Assembly: GCA_035281585.1 (NCBI GenBank)
Contig: DATEDP010000056.1
Coordinates: forward strand, 1-36,909
DNA length: 36,909 nt
DNA from: a bacterium
GTDB lineage: Bacteria > UBA10199 > DSSB01
Reading direction: 5' to 3'
The notes under the pieces are model-generated. The model was given only the letters and a program-made list of their open reading frames with translations. It was not told the DNA's origin and ran no database searches. The position numbers and the translations under genes are program-made. Shown piece after piece: positions 1 through 6,916 of the stretch; position 1 is the first letter of the stretch, and every line of letters starts with the position of its first letter.

Positions 1-53
1 AAGACCTTTAAAATCGAAGAGTTTTGTTCTAACCGTCTCTCCAGGAGGAGTGA

Positions 54-2042
54 ATGTATCCTGTTGCCGTCGGCTTGCTCTTGATCGTGGGCATGGCTTT
101 TTTTTCCTACACCATCAACAACCGGGTTGGCTTGCTCAGGATGGCGAAGGGGAAGGCCTGGCGCTTTGAAAAGGTCCCCGAACGGGTGGCGGCTCTCTTT
201 ACCTACGCGGTCGGCCAAAGGCGGATGATGCAGATCAAACGCGACTTCTGGCCCGGCCTCTGGCACGCCTTCATCTTCTGGGGCTTCTGCGTCCTCTCGA
301 TCCGGACCGTCACCCTCTTCGGCCAAGGCTTCGATCCCGACTTTCACCTCCCCGGCTTCGGCGGCGCCCTCGGCAATTTCTACAACCTCAACAAGGACAT
401 CTTCACGGTCCTGGTCTTCTCCGGCTGCGTCTTCTTCCTGATCCGGCGCTGGTTCACCATTCCCGACCGGATCTCGATCTCCAACGAAGGCTGGTTCATC
501 CTGCTCACCATCATGGGCTTGATGGTCACCGAATGGTTTTACGACGGCGGCCAGCTCGCGCTCGGCAACCACCACATCGACCCGCTCTGGGCCCCGGTCG
601 GCACCCTCTTCTCCAAGCTGATCACCGCCCTCGGCTGGCAACCCTCGACGACTCACGTCGTCAGCATCAGCTCTTACTTCCTCCACTTGGCCTTGATCCT
701 GGGCTTCTTGAACTTCCTGCCTTACGGCAAGCACTTCCACATCATCACCTCGCTGCCCAACGTCTTCATGCGCAACCTCCGGCCCTACGGCGCGCTGAAC
801 CCGATCAACCTCGAGGACGAAAACATCACCACCTTCGGCATCGACAAGATCAACGAGTTCAGCTGGAAGGACGTGATGGACATGTACACCTGCACCGAGT
901 GTGGGCGCTGCACCTCCCATTGTCCGGCCTACAACACCAACAAGCCGCTCAATCCCAAGCAGTTCCTGATGGAGTTGAAGGAATTCTCGGTCCACCACTC
1001 CCAAGATATCCTGGAGGGCAGCGCGGAGCAGAAGGAAGCCGTCCTCGGGAAATCGCTGGTCCCCGACGTCATCGATCCGGAGATCCTCTGGAGCTGCACC
1101 ACCTGCCGGGCCTGCGAAGAAGCCTGCCCGGTCTTCATCGAGTACGTGCAGAAGATCGTCGACATGCGCCGCCACCTGGTCCTGATGCGCGGCGAGTTCC
1201 CGGCCGAGGCCCAGGCCACCCTCCGCAACATCGAGAACAACAGCAACCCCTGGGGCATCGGCTTCGACGAGCGGGCCAATTGGGCCAAGGGCATGGGCGT
1301 TCCCTCGCTGGCCGAGAAGCCCGAGGTCGACGTGCTGTATTGGGTCGGCTGCGCCGGCTCCTTCGACGATCGCAACAAAAAGGTCAGCACCGCGGTGGTC
1401 AAGATCCTCCAGGAAGCCAAGATCGATTTCGCCATTCTCGGTCCCGAGGAAGGCTGCACCGGCGACCCGGCCCGCCGCATCGGCAACGAGTACCTATTCC
1501 AGACTCTGGCCAAGCAAAACATCGACACCATGGGCAAATACAAGTTCAAGACCGTGCTGGCCCAGTGCCCGCACTGCTTCAACACGATCAAGAACGAATA
1601 CCCCCAGTTCGGCGGCAACTACGAGGTCGTCCATCACACCGACTTCATCAAGCGCCTGATCGACGAAGGCAAGATCAAGCCGGTCAAGAACCTCGAGGAG
1701 AAGGTCACTTATCACGACTCCTGCTACCTCGGCCGCTACAACAACATCTACGACCAGCCCCGCGAAGTGCTGAAGAGCATCCCCGGTATCGAATACCAAG
1801 ACGTCGAGATCTCGCGGAACATCGGCCGCTGCTGCGGTGCCGGCGGCGGGCGGATGTGGATGGAAGAGCATCTCGGCGAGCGGGTCAACCACAAGCGGCT
1901 CGAGGACCTGATGACGGTCGAGCCCAAGACGGTGGCCTCGGCCTGCCCCTTCTGCATGACCATGATCACCGACGCGGCCCGAGACAAGCACGTCGAGGTC
2001 AAGACCAAGGACATCGCCGAGATCGTCGCAGAATCTATATAA
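54..2042 (+). CDS. Membrane-bound Fe-S oxidoreductase, EMO/HdrD-like
   Basis: Predicted membrane electron-transfer protein of 662 residues. The N-terminal 230 residues hold several hydrophobic segments, as in nitrate reductase gamma/HdrE-type cytochrome b domains, with His71, His211, His227 and His229 as possible haem ligands. A double ferredoxin domain follows (Cys280/283/286/290 and Cys348/351/354/358), then two CCG-type domains with the motifs CPHCFNTIKNEYP, RCCGAGGGRMWM and CPFCMTMI, typical of HdrD-like cysteine-rich domains. This architecture matches the ETF:(methyl)menaquinone oxidoreductase (EMO) described in Syntrophus, which passes electrons from acyl-CoA oxidation via EtfAB to menaquinone. 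No etfAB is visible here, so the partner is inferred. The ATG start follows AGGAGG at 43-48 with a 5-base spacer. The gene ends just before a palindromic repeat. Family confidence is high; the exact role is moderate. Confidence 0.85.
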   Translation: MYPVAVGLLLIVGMAFFSYTINNRVGLLRMAKGKAWRFEKVPERVAALFTYAVGQRRMMQIKRDFWPGLWHAFIFWGFCVLSIRTVTLFGQGFDPDFHLPGFGGALGNFYNLNKDIFTVLVFSGCVFFLIRRWFTIPDRISISNEGWFILLTIMGLMVTEWFYDGGQLALGNHHIDPLWAPVGTLFSKLITALGWQPSTTHVVSISSYFLHLALILGFLNFLPYGKHFHIITSLPNVFMRNLRPYGALNPINLEDENITTFGIDKINEFSWKDVMDMYTCTECGRCTSHCPAYNTNKPLNPKQFLMELKEFSVHHSQDILEGSAEQKEAVLGKSLVPDVIDPEILWSCTTCRACEEACPVFIEYVQKIVDMRRHLVLMRGEFPAEAQATLRNIENNSNPWGIGFDERANWAKGMGVPSLAEKPEVDVLYWVGCAGSFDDRNKKVSTAVVKILQEAKIDFAILGPEEGCTGDPARRIGNEYLFQTLAKQNIDTMGKYKFKTVLAQCPHCFNTIKNEYPQFGGNYEVVHHTDFIKRLIDEGKIKPVKNLEEKVTYHDSCYLGRYNNIYDQPREVLKSIPGIEYQDVEISRNIGRCCGAGGGRMWMEEHLGERVNHKRLEDLMTVEPKTVASACPFCMTMITDAARDKHVEVKTKDIAEIVAESI

Positions 2043-2058
2043 TTCCCGTTCAATATTA

Positions 2059-2211
2059 CCCCCCCCCCTCGCGGGGGAGGGAGCCCTCGGTCGAAGACCG
2101 AGGGGGGAGAGGGGGTGCTGCAAAAGCAGCATTCTCTTTAGGCCGCCCCCCTCACCCGGTTTCGACTCCGTCGAAACCACCCTCTCCCACAAGGGGAGAG
2201 GGCGAATCGAA
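2059..2211. repeat. Palindromic intergenic repeat, family A, copy 1
   Basis: A compound palindrome built from successive hairpins: CCCCTCGCGGGGG, then CCCTCGGTC/GACCGAGGG, a central TGCTGC-AAAA-GCAGCA hairpin, then GGTTTCGAC/GTCGAAACC, and finally CCTCTCCC/GGGGAGAGG. The same plan with different bases is seen in copy 2 at 5441-5582. It lies between the convergent ends of the Fe-S oxidoreductase gene and lipB and covers the last codons of lipB. It may also block read-through from both sides, but no T-tract is present. Confidence 0.8.
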
Positions 2212-2844
2212 TTTTTCAGCAATTTTTTTTCGCAACAGTTCTTCAACTTCCACCAGAATCGGTGCTCGCCCTAACAGCTGCCGCATCGAGGTGATCTCGC
2301 AGTCCTGGATCCCGCAAGGCACGATCACGCCGAAATCTTCCAGCCGCGGATCGACGTTCACCGCCACCCCGTGCATGCTGACACCGCGGTCGACCGAAAA
2401 GCCGACCGAGGCGATCTTTGATCCTCCGACCCAGACGCCGGGACAGCCTTCGCGGGTGGCGGCGGCGATGCCGAATTCCCCCAAGCTGCCGATCACCGAC
2501 TCTTCCACCCGCCGGACGAATTGGGGAATGCTGAGCTTGCGCATCGTCAGGGAGACGATGAAATAAGCCACGAGCTGACCGGGGCCATGATAAGTGAGTC
2601 TCCCTCCTCGCCCGGCATCGGCGACCTCGAAACCCCGGCCCTGCAACTCGGCCGGGCTGATCTTGAAATCCTCCTCGGCCGGCCGCCGGCCGCGGGTGAT
2701 GACCCGGGGATGCTCGACGAAGAGGACCCGGTCGCCGATCTCGCCGGCTTGACGGCGGCGGCGCAGCTTGAGTTGCATCTCCAAGACCTCGGCGAAAGGC
2801 CGGCGGCCGAGGCTTTCGAATTGGATCGAGGGAATCTTGGGCAT
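2152..2844 (-). CDS. lipB: Octanoyltransferase LipB
   Basis: Transfers octanoyl groups from acyl carrier protein to lipoyl domains, the first step of de novo lipoate attachment in the cytoplasm. The 230-residue protein carries the family signature GGRLTYHGPGQLVAY (80-94), the lysine of GGSKIASVG (Lys143) and the catalytic cysteine of PCGIQDCEITS (Cys177). The ATG start directly abuts the stop of the upstream metallophosphoesterase gene (TGA at 2845-2847), which suggests translational coupling in a pgsA-phosphoesterase-lipB operon. About 19 C-terminal residues after KIAEKF, including SPSPLVGEGG, and the stop codon are encoded by the palindromic repeat at 2059-2211, so the native C-terminus has probably been replaced. 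All catalytic residues lie before that point and the enzyme should be functional. Confidence 0.93.
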   Translation of the reverse strand: MPKIPSIQFESLGRRPFAEVLEMQLKLRRRRQAGEIGDRVLFVEHPRVITRGRRPAEEDFKISPAELQGRGFEVADAGRGGRLTYHGPGQLVAYFIVSLTMRKLSIPQFVRRVEESVIGSLGEFGIAAATREGCPGVWVGGSKIASVGFSVDRGVSMHGVAVNVDPRLEDFGVIVPCGIQDCEITSMRQLLGRAPILVEVEELLRKKIAEKFDSPSPLVGEGGFDGVETG

Positions 2845-3936
2845 TCAGAACACCAGCTCTTCGATCACGTTAGTATGCCCTTTCCATTCCTTCAAGCTCC
2901 CATGCGGGATCTTTTTGTCGTCGTAATCGATCTGGACGAAGGTGAGCCGGAGAAAGCGGCCGAGGCTCCCGACCTCGAGGCTGATCTTCTCGTTCCAGGT
3001 TCCGGTGTTGAAGTATTCCTTGCCCGGCTTGAAGCGCATGTAGAGATGCTGGTGGGTGTGGCCGAAGACGACGATGCGGTTTTCCTCGCGGCTCATCAAG
3101 ATCCGCTCGGCTTCCTTATGCAAGCGGGGATGAACCGTCGTTTGGCGGAGAATGCCCAAGATTTGGCGCCAGCTGAGCTTGCGGGCCGGGTTGGGCGTGA
3201 TCAAGAACTTGATGAACCAGTAGGCCACCTTCAAGGCGCTGCGGATCGCGAACCAAGTGTCATGAAGCAAGGCCCAGCGCTTATACATCGCGAAGGGATG
3301 GACCTTGTCGATGTAAGGCCGCTCCTTTTTCAACTCGTTCAGGTAATGAATGACGAAGAAGCTGCCAAAAGGCAGGTTGATGATCGGCTCGGGTAGGCCC
3401 TCGCTCAGGAAATAATGCTCGCGGTCATAGCGGTTGTCGGCCTGATACTGGTTGCCGTGCTCGACGTGAACCCCGTCGAACTCGTAGGCCTCCATCACGA
3501 ACTTCACCGCGCCGCCGAGGCGGAGCCGGACCGCTTCGCGGACCCCTTCCCAAAGCAGGCCCGGATCGTGGTTGCCCAGGACGAAGGTCACCGAATGGTG
3601 AGCCAGCCGGGAAAACTCGGCGAGCTTGTCGAAAAGGCCCGGATGGCCCTTCAGGATGCTCATCGTCTTGTGAAGGGCGTCGGACTCGGTGATGACGTCG
3701 CTGAAGCGGTTTCGATAGTCGATCTGGAGGAGGTTGAAGAAGTCGCCGTTGAGGATGAGCTCGACGTCGGCCCGGTGATGGCTGCCGTTCATGTAATAGT
3801 CGAGGAACTCGACGAACTGGCGGTCGGCGTTGAAATCTTCGAGGAGGTTGGGCGAGCCGTCGGGCAGATGCCGGCCCTTGCCGAGGTGGAAGTCACTGAC
3901 GACGAGCTTCAACTTTTTCAGGGGAAAGAGCTGCAC
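2845..3936 (-). CDS. Calcineurin-like metallophosphoesterase (LpxH-like)
   Basis: A 363-residue phosphoesterase with the full metal-binding set: DFHLG (Asp15, His17), NGDFFN (Asp65), LGNHDPG, HVEHGNQY and VFGHTHQH. The closest well-known relatives are UDP-2,3-diacylglucosamine hydrolases of lipid A synthesis (LpxH group), but the protein is longer than LpxH (about 240 residues) and the EHGNQYxADN motif is typical of a broader, uncharacterised branch, so I do not assign lpxH. The GTG start is chosen because GGGAGGG lies a few bases upstream. Its first 44 bases overlap the end of pgsA, and its stop abuts the lipB start. The phospholipid gene upstream supports an envelope-lipid role, which remains an inference. 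Confidence 0.85.
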   Translation of the reverse strand: MQLFPLKKLKLVVSDFHLGKGRHLPDGSPNLLEDFNADRQFVEFLDYYMNGSHHRADVELILNGDFFNLLQIDYRNRFSDVITESDALHKTMSILKGHPGLFDKLAEFSRLAHHSVTFVLGNHDPGLLWEGVREAVRLRLGGAVKFVMEAYEFDGVHVEHGNQYQADNRYDREHYFLSEGLPEPIINLPFGSFFVIHYLNELKKERPYIDKVHPFAMYKRWALLHDTWFAIRSALKVAYWFIKFLITPNPARKLSWRQILGILRQTTVHPRLHKEAERILMSREENRIVVFGHTHQHLYMRFKPGKEYFNTGTWNEKISLEVGSLGRFLRLTFVQIDYDDKKIPHGSLKEWKGHTNVIEELVF

Positions 3937-4513
3937 GCTTACCCTCCCGGTAAATTCCCCATCCCACCCTAGTGTAATGGATACCGGAGGCGATTGTCAT
4001 GAGGGCGGCGGCATAGATGACCCAGCCTAGGATCCTCGCCACAAGCGGCTCCCAGGCCATCAGCGAGTCCGGCTGCTCCGACCGGAGGAAGGTCAGCAGG
4101 AAGGCCAGAAAGATGGTTTGAAGCTGGAAAAAAGTCGTCAGCTTGCTCAGGCGCGAGGGGCCGAAGCGGATGGGGATGTGCGAGAACTTGATGACCGCCA
4201 GGCCGCCGATGATCCAGAGGTCGCGAAAAATCACCAAAACCGCCAGCCAAACCGGCACCAGGCCCCGCATCGCCAGGACAATGAAGGTGACGAACATCAA
4301 GAGCTTGTCGGCGGCCGGGTCGAGGGCCGCGCCGAGGTTGGTTTTAAGCTGGAGGCGCCGTGCCAGGTAGCCGTCGACGACGTCGGTCAGGCCGGTGACG
4401 ACGAAGATCAATAACGCAATGCGGTATTGGCCGGCCAAGAAGTAGTAGGTGAAAACCGGAACCAAAAGGATCCGAAGCAAGGTCAGGGAATTAGGCAGGT
4501 TGAAGAGAGCCAT
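3893..4513 (-). CDS. pgsA: CDP-alcohol phosphatidyltransferase, PgsA-like
   Basis: Integral membrane enzyme of 206 residues, probably CDP-diacylglycerol-glycerol-3-phosphate 3-phosphatidyltransferase, which makes phosphatidylglycerol phosphate. The N-terminus (NLPNSLTLLRILLVPVF) is typical of PgsA, and the CDP-alcohol transferase motif is complete: DVVDGYLARR followed by GAALDPAADK, giving the DxxDGxxAR-x8-GxxxDxxxD pattern. Several hydrophobic segments fill the rest, with a short basic tail. It is the first gene of the pgsA-phosphoesterase-lipB group and overlaps the next gene by 44 bases. It diverges from the CsgG-like gene across about 160 bases. Cardiolipin or phosphatidylserine synthases share the motif, so the exact substrate is likely but not proven. 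Confidence 0.85.
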   Translation of the reverse strand: MALFNLPNSLTLLRILLVPVFTYYFLAGQYRIALLIFVVTGLTDVVDGYLARRLQLKTNLGAALDPAADKLLMFVTFIVLAMRGLVPVWLAVLVIFRDLWIIGGLAVIKFSHIPIRFGPSRLSKLTTFFQLQTIFLAFLLTFLRSEQPDSLMAWEPLVARILGWVIYAAALMTIASGIHYTRVGWGIYREGKRAALSPEKVEARRQ

Positions 4514-4599
4514 GGATTCCGATTTAACCCTGGCTCCGAGCCCAAGGTCTACGGCCTTTATGAGGGCCTTGGCGGGGGCAAGTCAAAGCAATAATGGCC

Positions 4600-4627
4600 T
4601 TGACAGGCCAAGGGCTTCTGTTACCTT
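4600..4627 (+). promoter_or_regulatory. Possible sigma-70 promoter of the CsgG-like gene
   Basis: A perfect TTGACA at 4600-4605 is followed after 16 bases by TACCTT (4622-4627), a weak -10. It lies about 50 bases upstream of the ATG at 4676, in the divergent region between pgsA and the CsgG-like gene. The -35 is convincing; the -10 is not. Confidence 0.35.
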
Positions 4628-4675
4628 TCGCAAAATTTTTCTGTTCCTACCGTTCCTGTAAGGAGGATCCCTAAT

Positions 4676-5383
4676 ATGATGAAACGCTTAACCCTCGCTT
4701 CCGCCGCGATTTTGGCGGCGGGCGTCGCCCTCGGTTTTTCCCAATCGGCCGAGGCGAAGAAGAAGGAATACCCGGCCTGCAGCCAGCAACCGACGGTGGC
4801 TGTCGACCAGTTCCGTTATGAAAATATCTACATCGGTTGGGATGAATTTGCCGGAGCCGCCCGTGACGTCGCCGTCAACGAGCTGACCAACTCCGGTTGC
4901 TTCCGGGTAGTCGAGCGCGGCGGTGCCGGAGTCGGCGCCGGTTACGACCGCGAACAATTTCTCCAAGCCACCGGCCAGGCCCGTCCCGGCCAGAAGAAAG
5001 CCAAGGGCGGCAACGTCACCCTGGCTTCTCGGATCGTCCAATTCGCCCTCACCGGCGTCTCCAAGGACAATGTCGGCGGCAGCTTCGGCGGCCTCGGCGT
5101 CGGCGGCGGCAAGTTCGGCCTTGGCGCGGTCTCTCCCAAGTCCTCCAATTTCCGGATGACCTGCCGGATGTATGATTCCTCGACCAGCGAAGTCTTGGCC
5201 TCGAGCGAGGTCTCCAAGAACAAAGTCGACATCGGACTCCTCGGCGCCGGTGGCGGCAGCGGCCTCGGCTTCGGCGGCGACTTCTGGTACAAGAACCCAG
5301 TCGGCAAAGCCGTCTCGGAAATGATCCACGACTGCGCGGTCCAATTGGCCGAGCGGACCCAGAATATGAACTTCAGCAACTAA
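4676..5383 (+). CDS. Secreted CsgG/HfaB-like protein
   Basis: A 235-residue exported protein. The N-terminus is a signal peptide (MMKRLTLASAAILAAGVALG, cleavage probably after QSAEA) with no lipobox cysteine, unlike classical lipoprotein CsgG. The mature part has the CsgG/HfaB pattern: a short beta strand (PTVAVDQFRY), a helix ending in ELTNSGCFRVVER, a region resembling the strand that tests for ligand (NVTLASRIVQFALTG), then Gly-rich stretches and a C-terminal helix VGKAVSEMIHDCAVQLAE. CsgG makes the outer-membrane curli secretion channel; shorter relatives have unknown envelope roles. No curli genes are nearby, so curli export is not claimed. A strong AAGGAGG at 4660-4666 sits 9 bases before the first of two tandem ATGs. 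It is transcribed alone and ends at a strong terminator. Confidence 0.75.
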   Translation: MMKRLTLASAAILAAGVALGFSQSAEAKKKEYPACSQQPTVAVDQFRYENIYIGWDEFAGAARDVAVNELTNSGCFRVVERGGAGVGAGYDREQFLQATGQARPGQKKAKGGNVTLASRIVQFALTGVSKDNVGGSFGGLGVGGGKFGLGAVSPKSSNFRMTCRMYDSSTSEVLASSEVSKNKVDIGLLGAGGGSGLGFGGDFWYKNPVGKAVSEMIHDCAVQLAERTQNMNFSN

Positions 5384-5404
5384 TTGTTGAGGCTGAATGT
5401 TTTT

Positions 5405-5437
5405 AACCCCGTCTGGGAAACCAGGCGGGGTTTTTTA
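5405..5437 (+). terminator. Rho-independent terminator after the CsgG-like gene
   Basis: A ten-pair stem CCCCGTCTGG / CCAGGCGGGG (one G-T pair) closes a GAAA tetraloop and is followed by TTTTTT. It begins about 20 bases after the stop codon. Confidence 0.93.
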
Positions 5438-5440
5438 TTT

Positions 5441-5582
5441 CCCCTCCCCCCTTGCGGGGGAGGGTGTCTCCGGCTTCGCCGGAGACGGGAGAGGGGGCGC
5501 GGCATAAGCAGCCTTCGCTTTATGCCACGCCCCCTCTCCCGGTTCGGCTTCGCCGAACCGACCTCTCCCGCAAGGGGAGAGG
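5441..5582. repeat. Palindromic intergenic repeat, family A, copy 2
   Basis: Same plan as copy 1 (2059-2211): CCCTCCCC-type outer hairpin, GTCTCCGGC/GCCGGAGAC, a central GGCATAAGC/GCTTTATGCC hairpin, GGTTCGGC/GCCGAACC and a closing CCTCTCCCGCAAGGGGAGAGG. Inner stem bases differ from copy 1 but pairing is kept. It fills the space between the terminator of the CsgG-like gene and the stop codon of hflX, which it abuts exactly. Confidence 0.85.
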
Positions 5583-6851
5583 TTATGAAGCCCGTACCGT
5601 CCGCATCCGAATCGCCCGCTCCTTGCGGAGCCGGCCGTAATCGTCGGGGCTGAGGGCGACCTGCATCCAGACCCCATCCTCGCCGTCCTTGCGTTCGTGG
5701 ACTTCGCCGACCCGATAGATCCAATCGAGGCGGTCGCCCAGCTCGTAAGGCACCTTCACCTGGACGGTTTTGAAGTTCTCGTGGAGCCGATCCTCGATCT
5801 GCTGCAACAGCTCCGGCACGCCCTTCCCGCTTCGAGCCGAGATCCGGGCCCCGTGGCCGTTGGCCGCCGAGGCGCCGAGCAGGTCGATCTTGTTATAGAC
5901 CTCGATGGTCGGCTTGCTATGCAGTCCCAGCTCCTGCAAGACCGCCTCGACGCACTCCTTTTGCTGGGGCCAAGTCGGGTAGCTGACGTCGATGACGTGG
6001 AGCAGCAAATCGGCGCCCCGCACCTCCTCGAAAGTCGCCTTGAAGGCGTCGACCAATTGGTGCGGCAGCTTGCGAATGAATCCGACGGTGTCGGACAGCA
6101 GAACCTCCCGGCCCGAAGGCAGGGAAAGCCGGCGGACCGTGGGGTCGAGGGTCGCGAAAAGCTTGTCCTCGACCAAAACTCCGGCATGAGTGAGGTAGTT
6201 CATCAGGGTCGATTTTCCGGCGTTGGTGTAGCCGACCATCGCCACCGTCGGGATGGGAACGCCGGCCCGCTTTTGGCGGTGCAATTGGCGCGAAACTTCG
6301 ACCCGTTCCAGCTGCCCCTTGATCCGCGAAATCCGCTCCCGGATCCGCCGGCGGTCGACTTCCAATTGGGTTTCACCAGGACCCCGGGTGCCGATTCCGC
6401 CGCCGAGCCGGCCGAAGTGGGCCCACTGGCCGACCAGCCGGGGCATTAAATACATGCACTGGGCCAGCTCGACCTGGAGCTTGCCCTCCTTGGAGCGGGC
6501 ATGCTGGGCGAAGATATCGAGGATGAGGCCGGTCCGGTCCACCACTTTGCAGCGGAGCTTTTCCTCGAGATTGCGATTTTGGCCCGGCGTGAGATCCTCG
6601 TCGAAAACCACCGTGTCAGCCTGGGTTTCCCGAACCAAGTCGGATATTTCCTCAAGCTTCCCTTTACCGATGAAGGTCGAAGGCTCGATTTTTTTCAGTT
6701 CTTGTTGGGTGGTGGAGATGACGAGAGCCCCGGCAGTGTGGACGAGGCGTTCCAGCTCGAAAAGCGATTCGCGGGCGTCGAGGGTGCTCTGGCGGGGGTG
6801 ACGGATGCCGACCAAGATGGCGCGTTCAACGGGTCTTTTAGTTTTATCCAG
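5583..6851 (-). CDS. hflX: GTPase HflX
   Basis: Ribosome-associated GTPase that splits stalled or heat-damaged ribosomes. It has the HflX N-terminal domain ([30 protein letters not shown]), the Gly-rich linker [15 protein letters not shown], then a GTPase domain with G1 [10 protein letters not shown]3 DTVGF and G4 NKID. No ATG, GTG or TTG fits the expected N-terminus. The best start is CTG at 6851, 9 bases after AAGGAGG, giving 422 residues beginning [15 protein letters not shown]. An in-frame TTG at 6920 would add 23 residues, but it lies beside the dnaE stop and lacks a Shine-Dalgarno. The stop abuts the palindromic repeat at 5441-5582. The gene follows dnaE by about 65 bases and is probably co-transcribed. 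Confidence 0.93.
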   Translation of the reverse strand: MDKTKRPVERAILVGIRHPRQSTLDARESLFELERLVHTAGALVISTTQQELKKIEPSTFIGKGKLEEISDLVRETQADTVVFDEDLTPGQNRNLEEKLRCKVVDRTGLILDIFAQHARSKEGKLQVELAQCMYLMPRLVGQWAHFGRLGGGIGTRGPGETQLEVDRRRIRERISRIKGQLERVEVSRQLHRQKRAGVPIPTVAMVGYTNAGKSTLMNYLTHAGVLVEDKLFATLDPTVRRLSLPSGREVLLSDTVGFIRKLPHQLVDAFKATFEEVRGADLLLHVIDVSYPTWPQQKECVEAVLQELGLHSKPTIEVYNKIDLLGASAANGHGARISARSGKGVPELLQQIEDRLHENFKTVQVKVPYELGDRLDWIYRVGEVHERKDGEDGVWMQVALSPDDYGRLRKERAIRMRTVRAS

Positions 6852-6860
6852 GCTTGTGTA

Positions 6861-6867
6861 CCTCCTT
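6861..6867 (-). promoter_or_regulatory. Shine-Dalgarno that sets the hflX start
   Basis: AAGGAGG on the minus strand, with a 9-base spacer to CTG at 6851-6849. The only ATG nearby is out of frame and upstream of this site, so the strong site argues for initiation at CTG. Confidence 0.65.
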
Positions 6868-6916
6868 AATCCATCAGGATGACTTAATATTACCGGAATC
6901 GGCGGACAAGACAACC

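Noticed and set aside
2043-2211. CRISPR-like or phage attachment site at the palindromes
   Set aside because: There is no regular spacing, no spacers and no cas or integrase gene; the pattern fits dispersed palindromic repeats.
533-2566. Overlapping plus-strand frame inside the Fe-S oxidoreductase gene
   Set aside because: It is Arg/Pro/His-rich nonsense sequence, a +2 shadow of the real gene that runs on through the repeat.
2845-3936. Calling the metallophosphoesterase LpxH
   Set aside because: It is over 100 residues longer than LpxH and belongs to a wider metallophosphoesterase branch; only a general assignment is supported.
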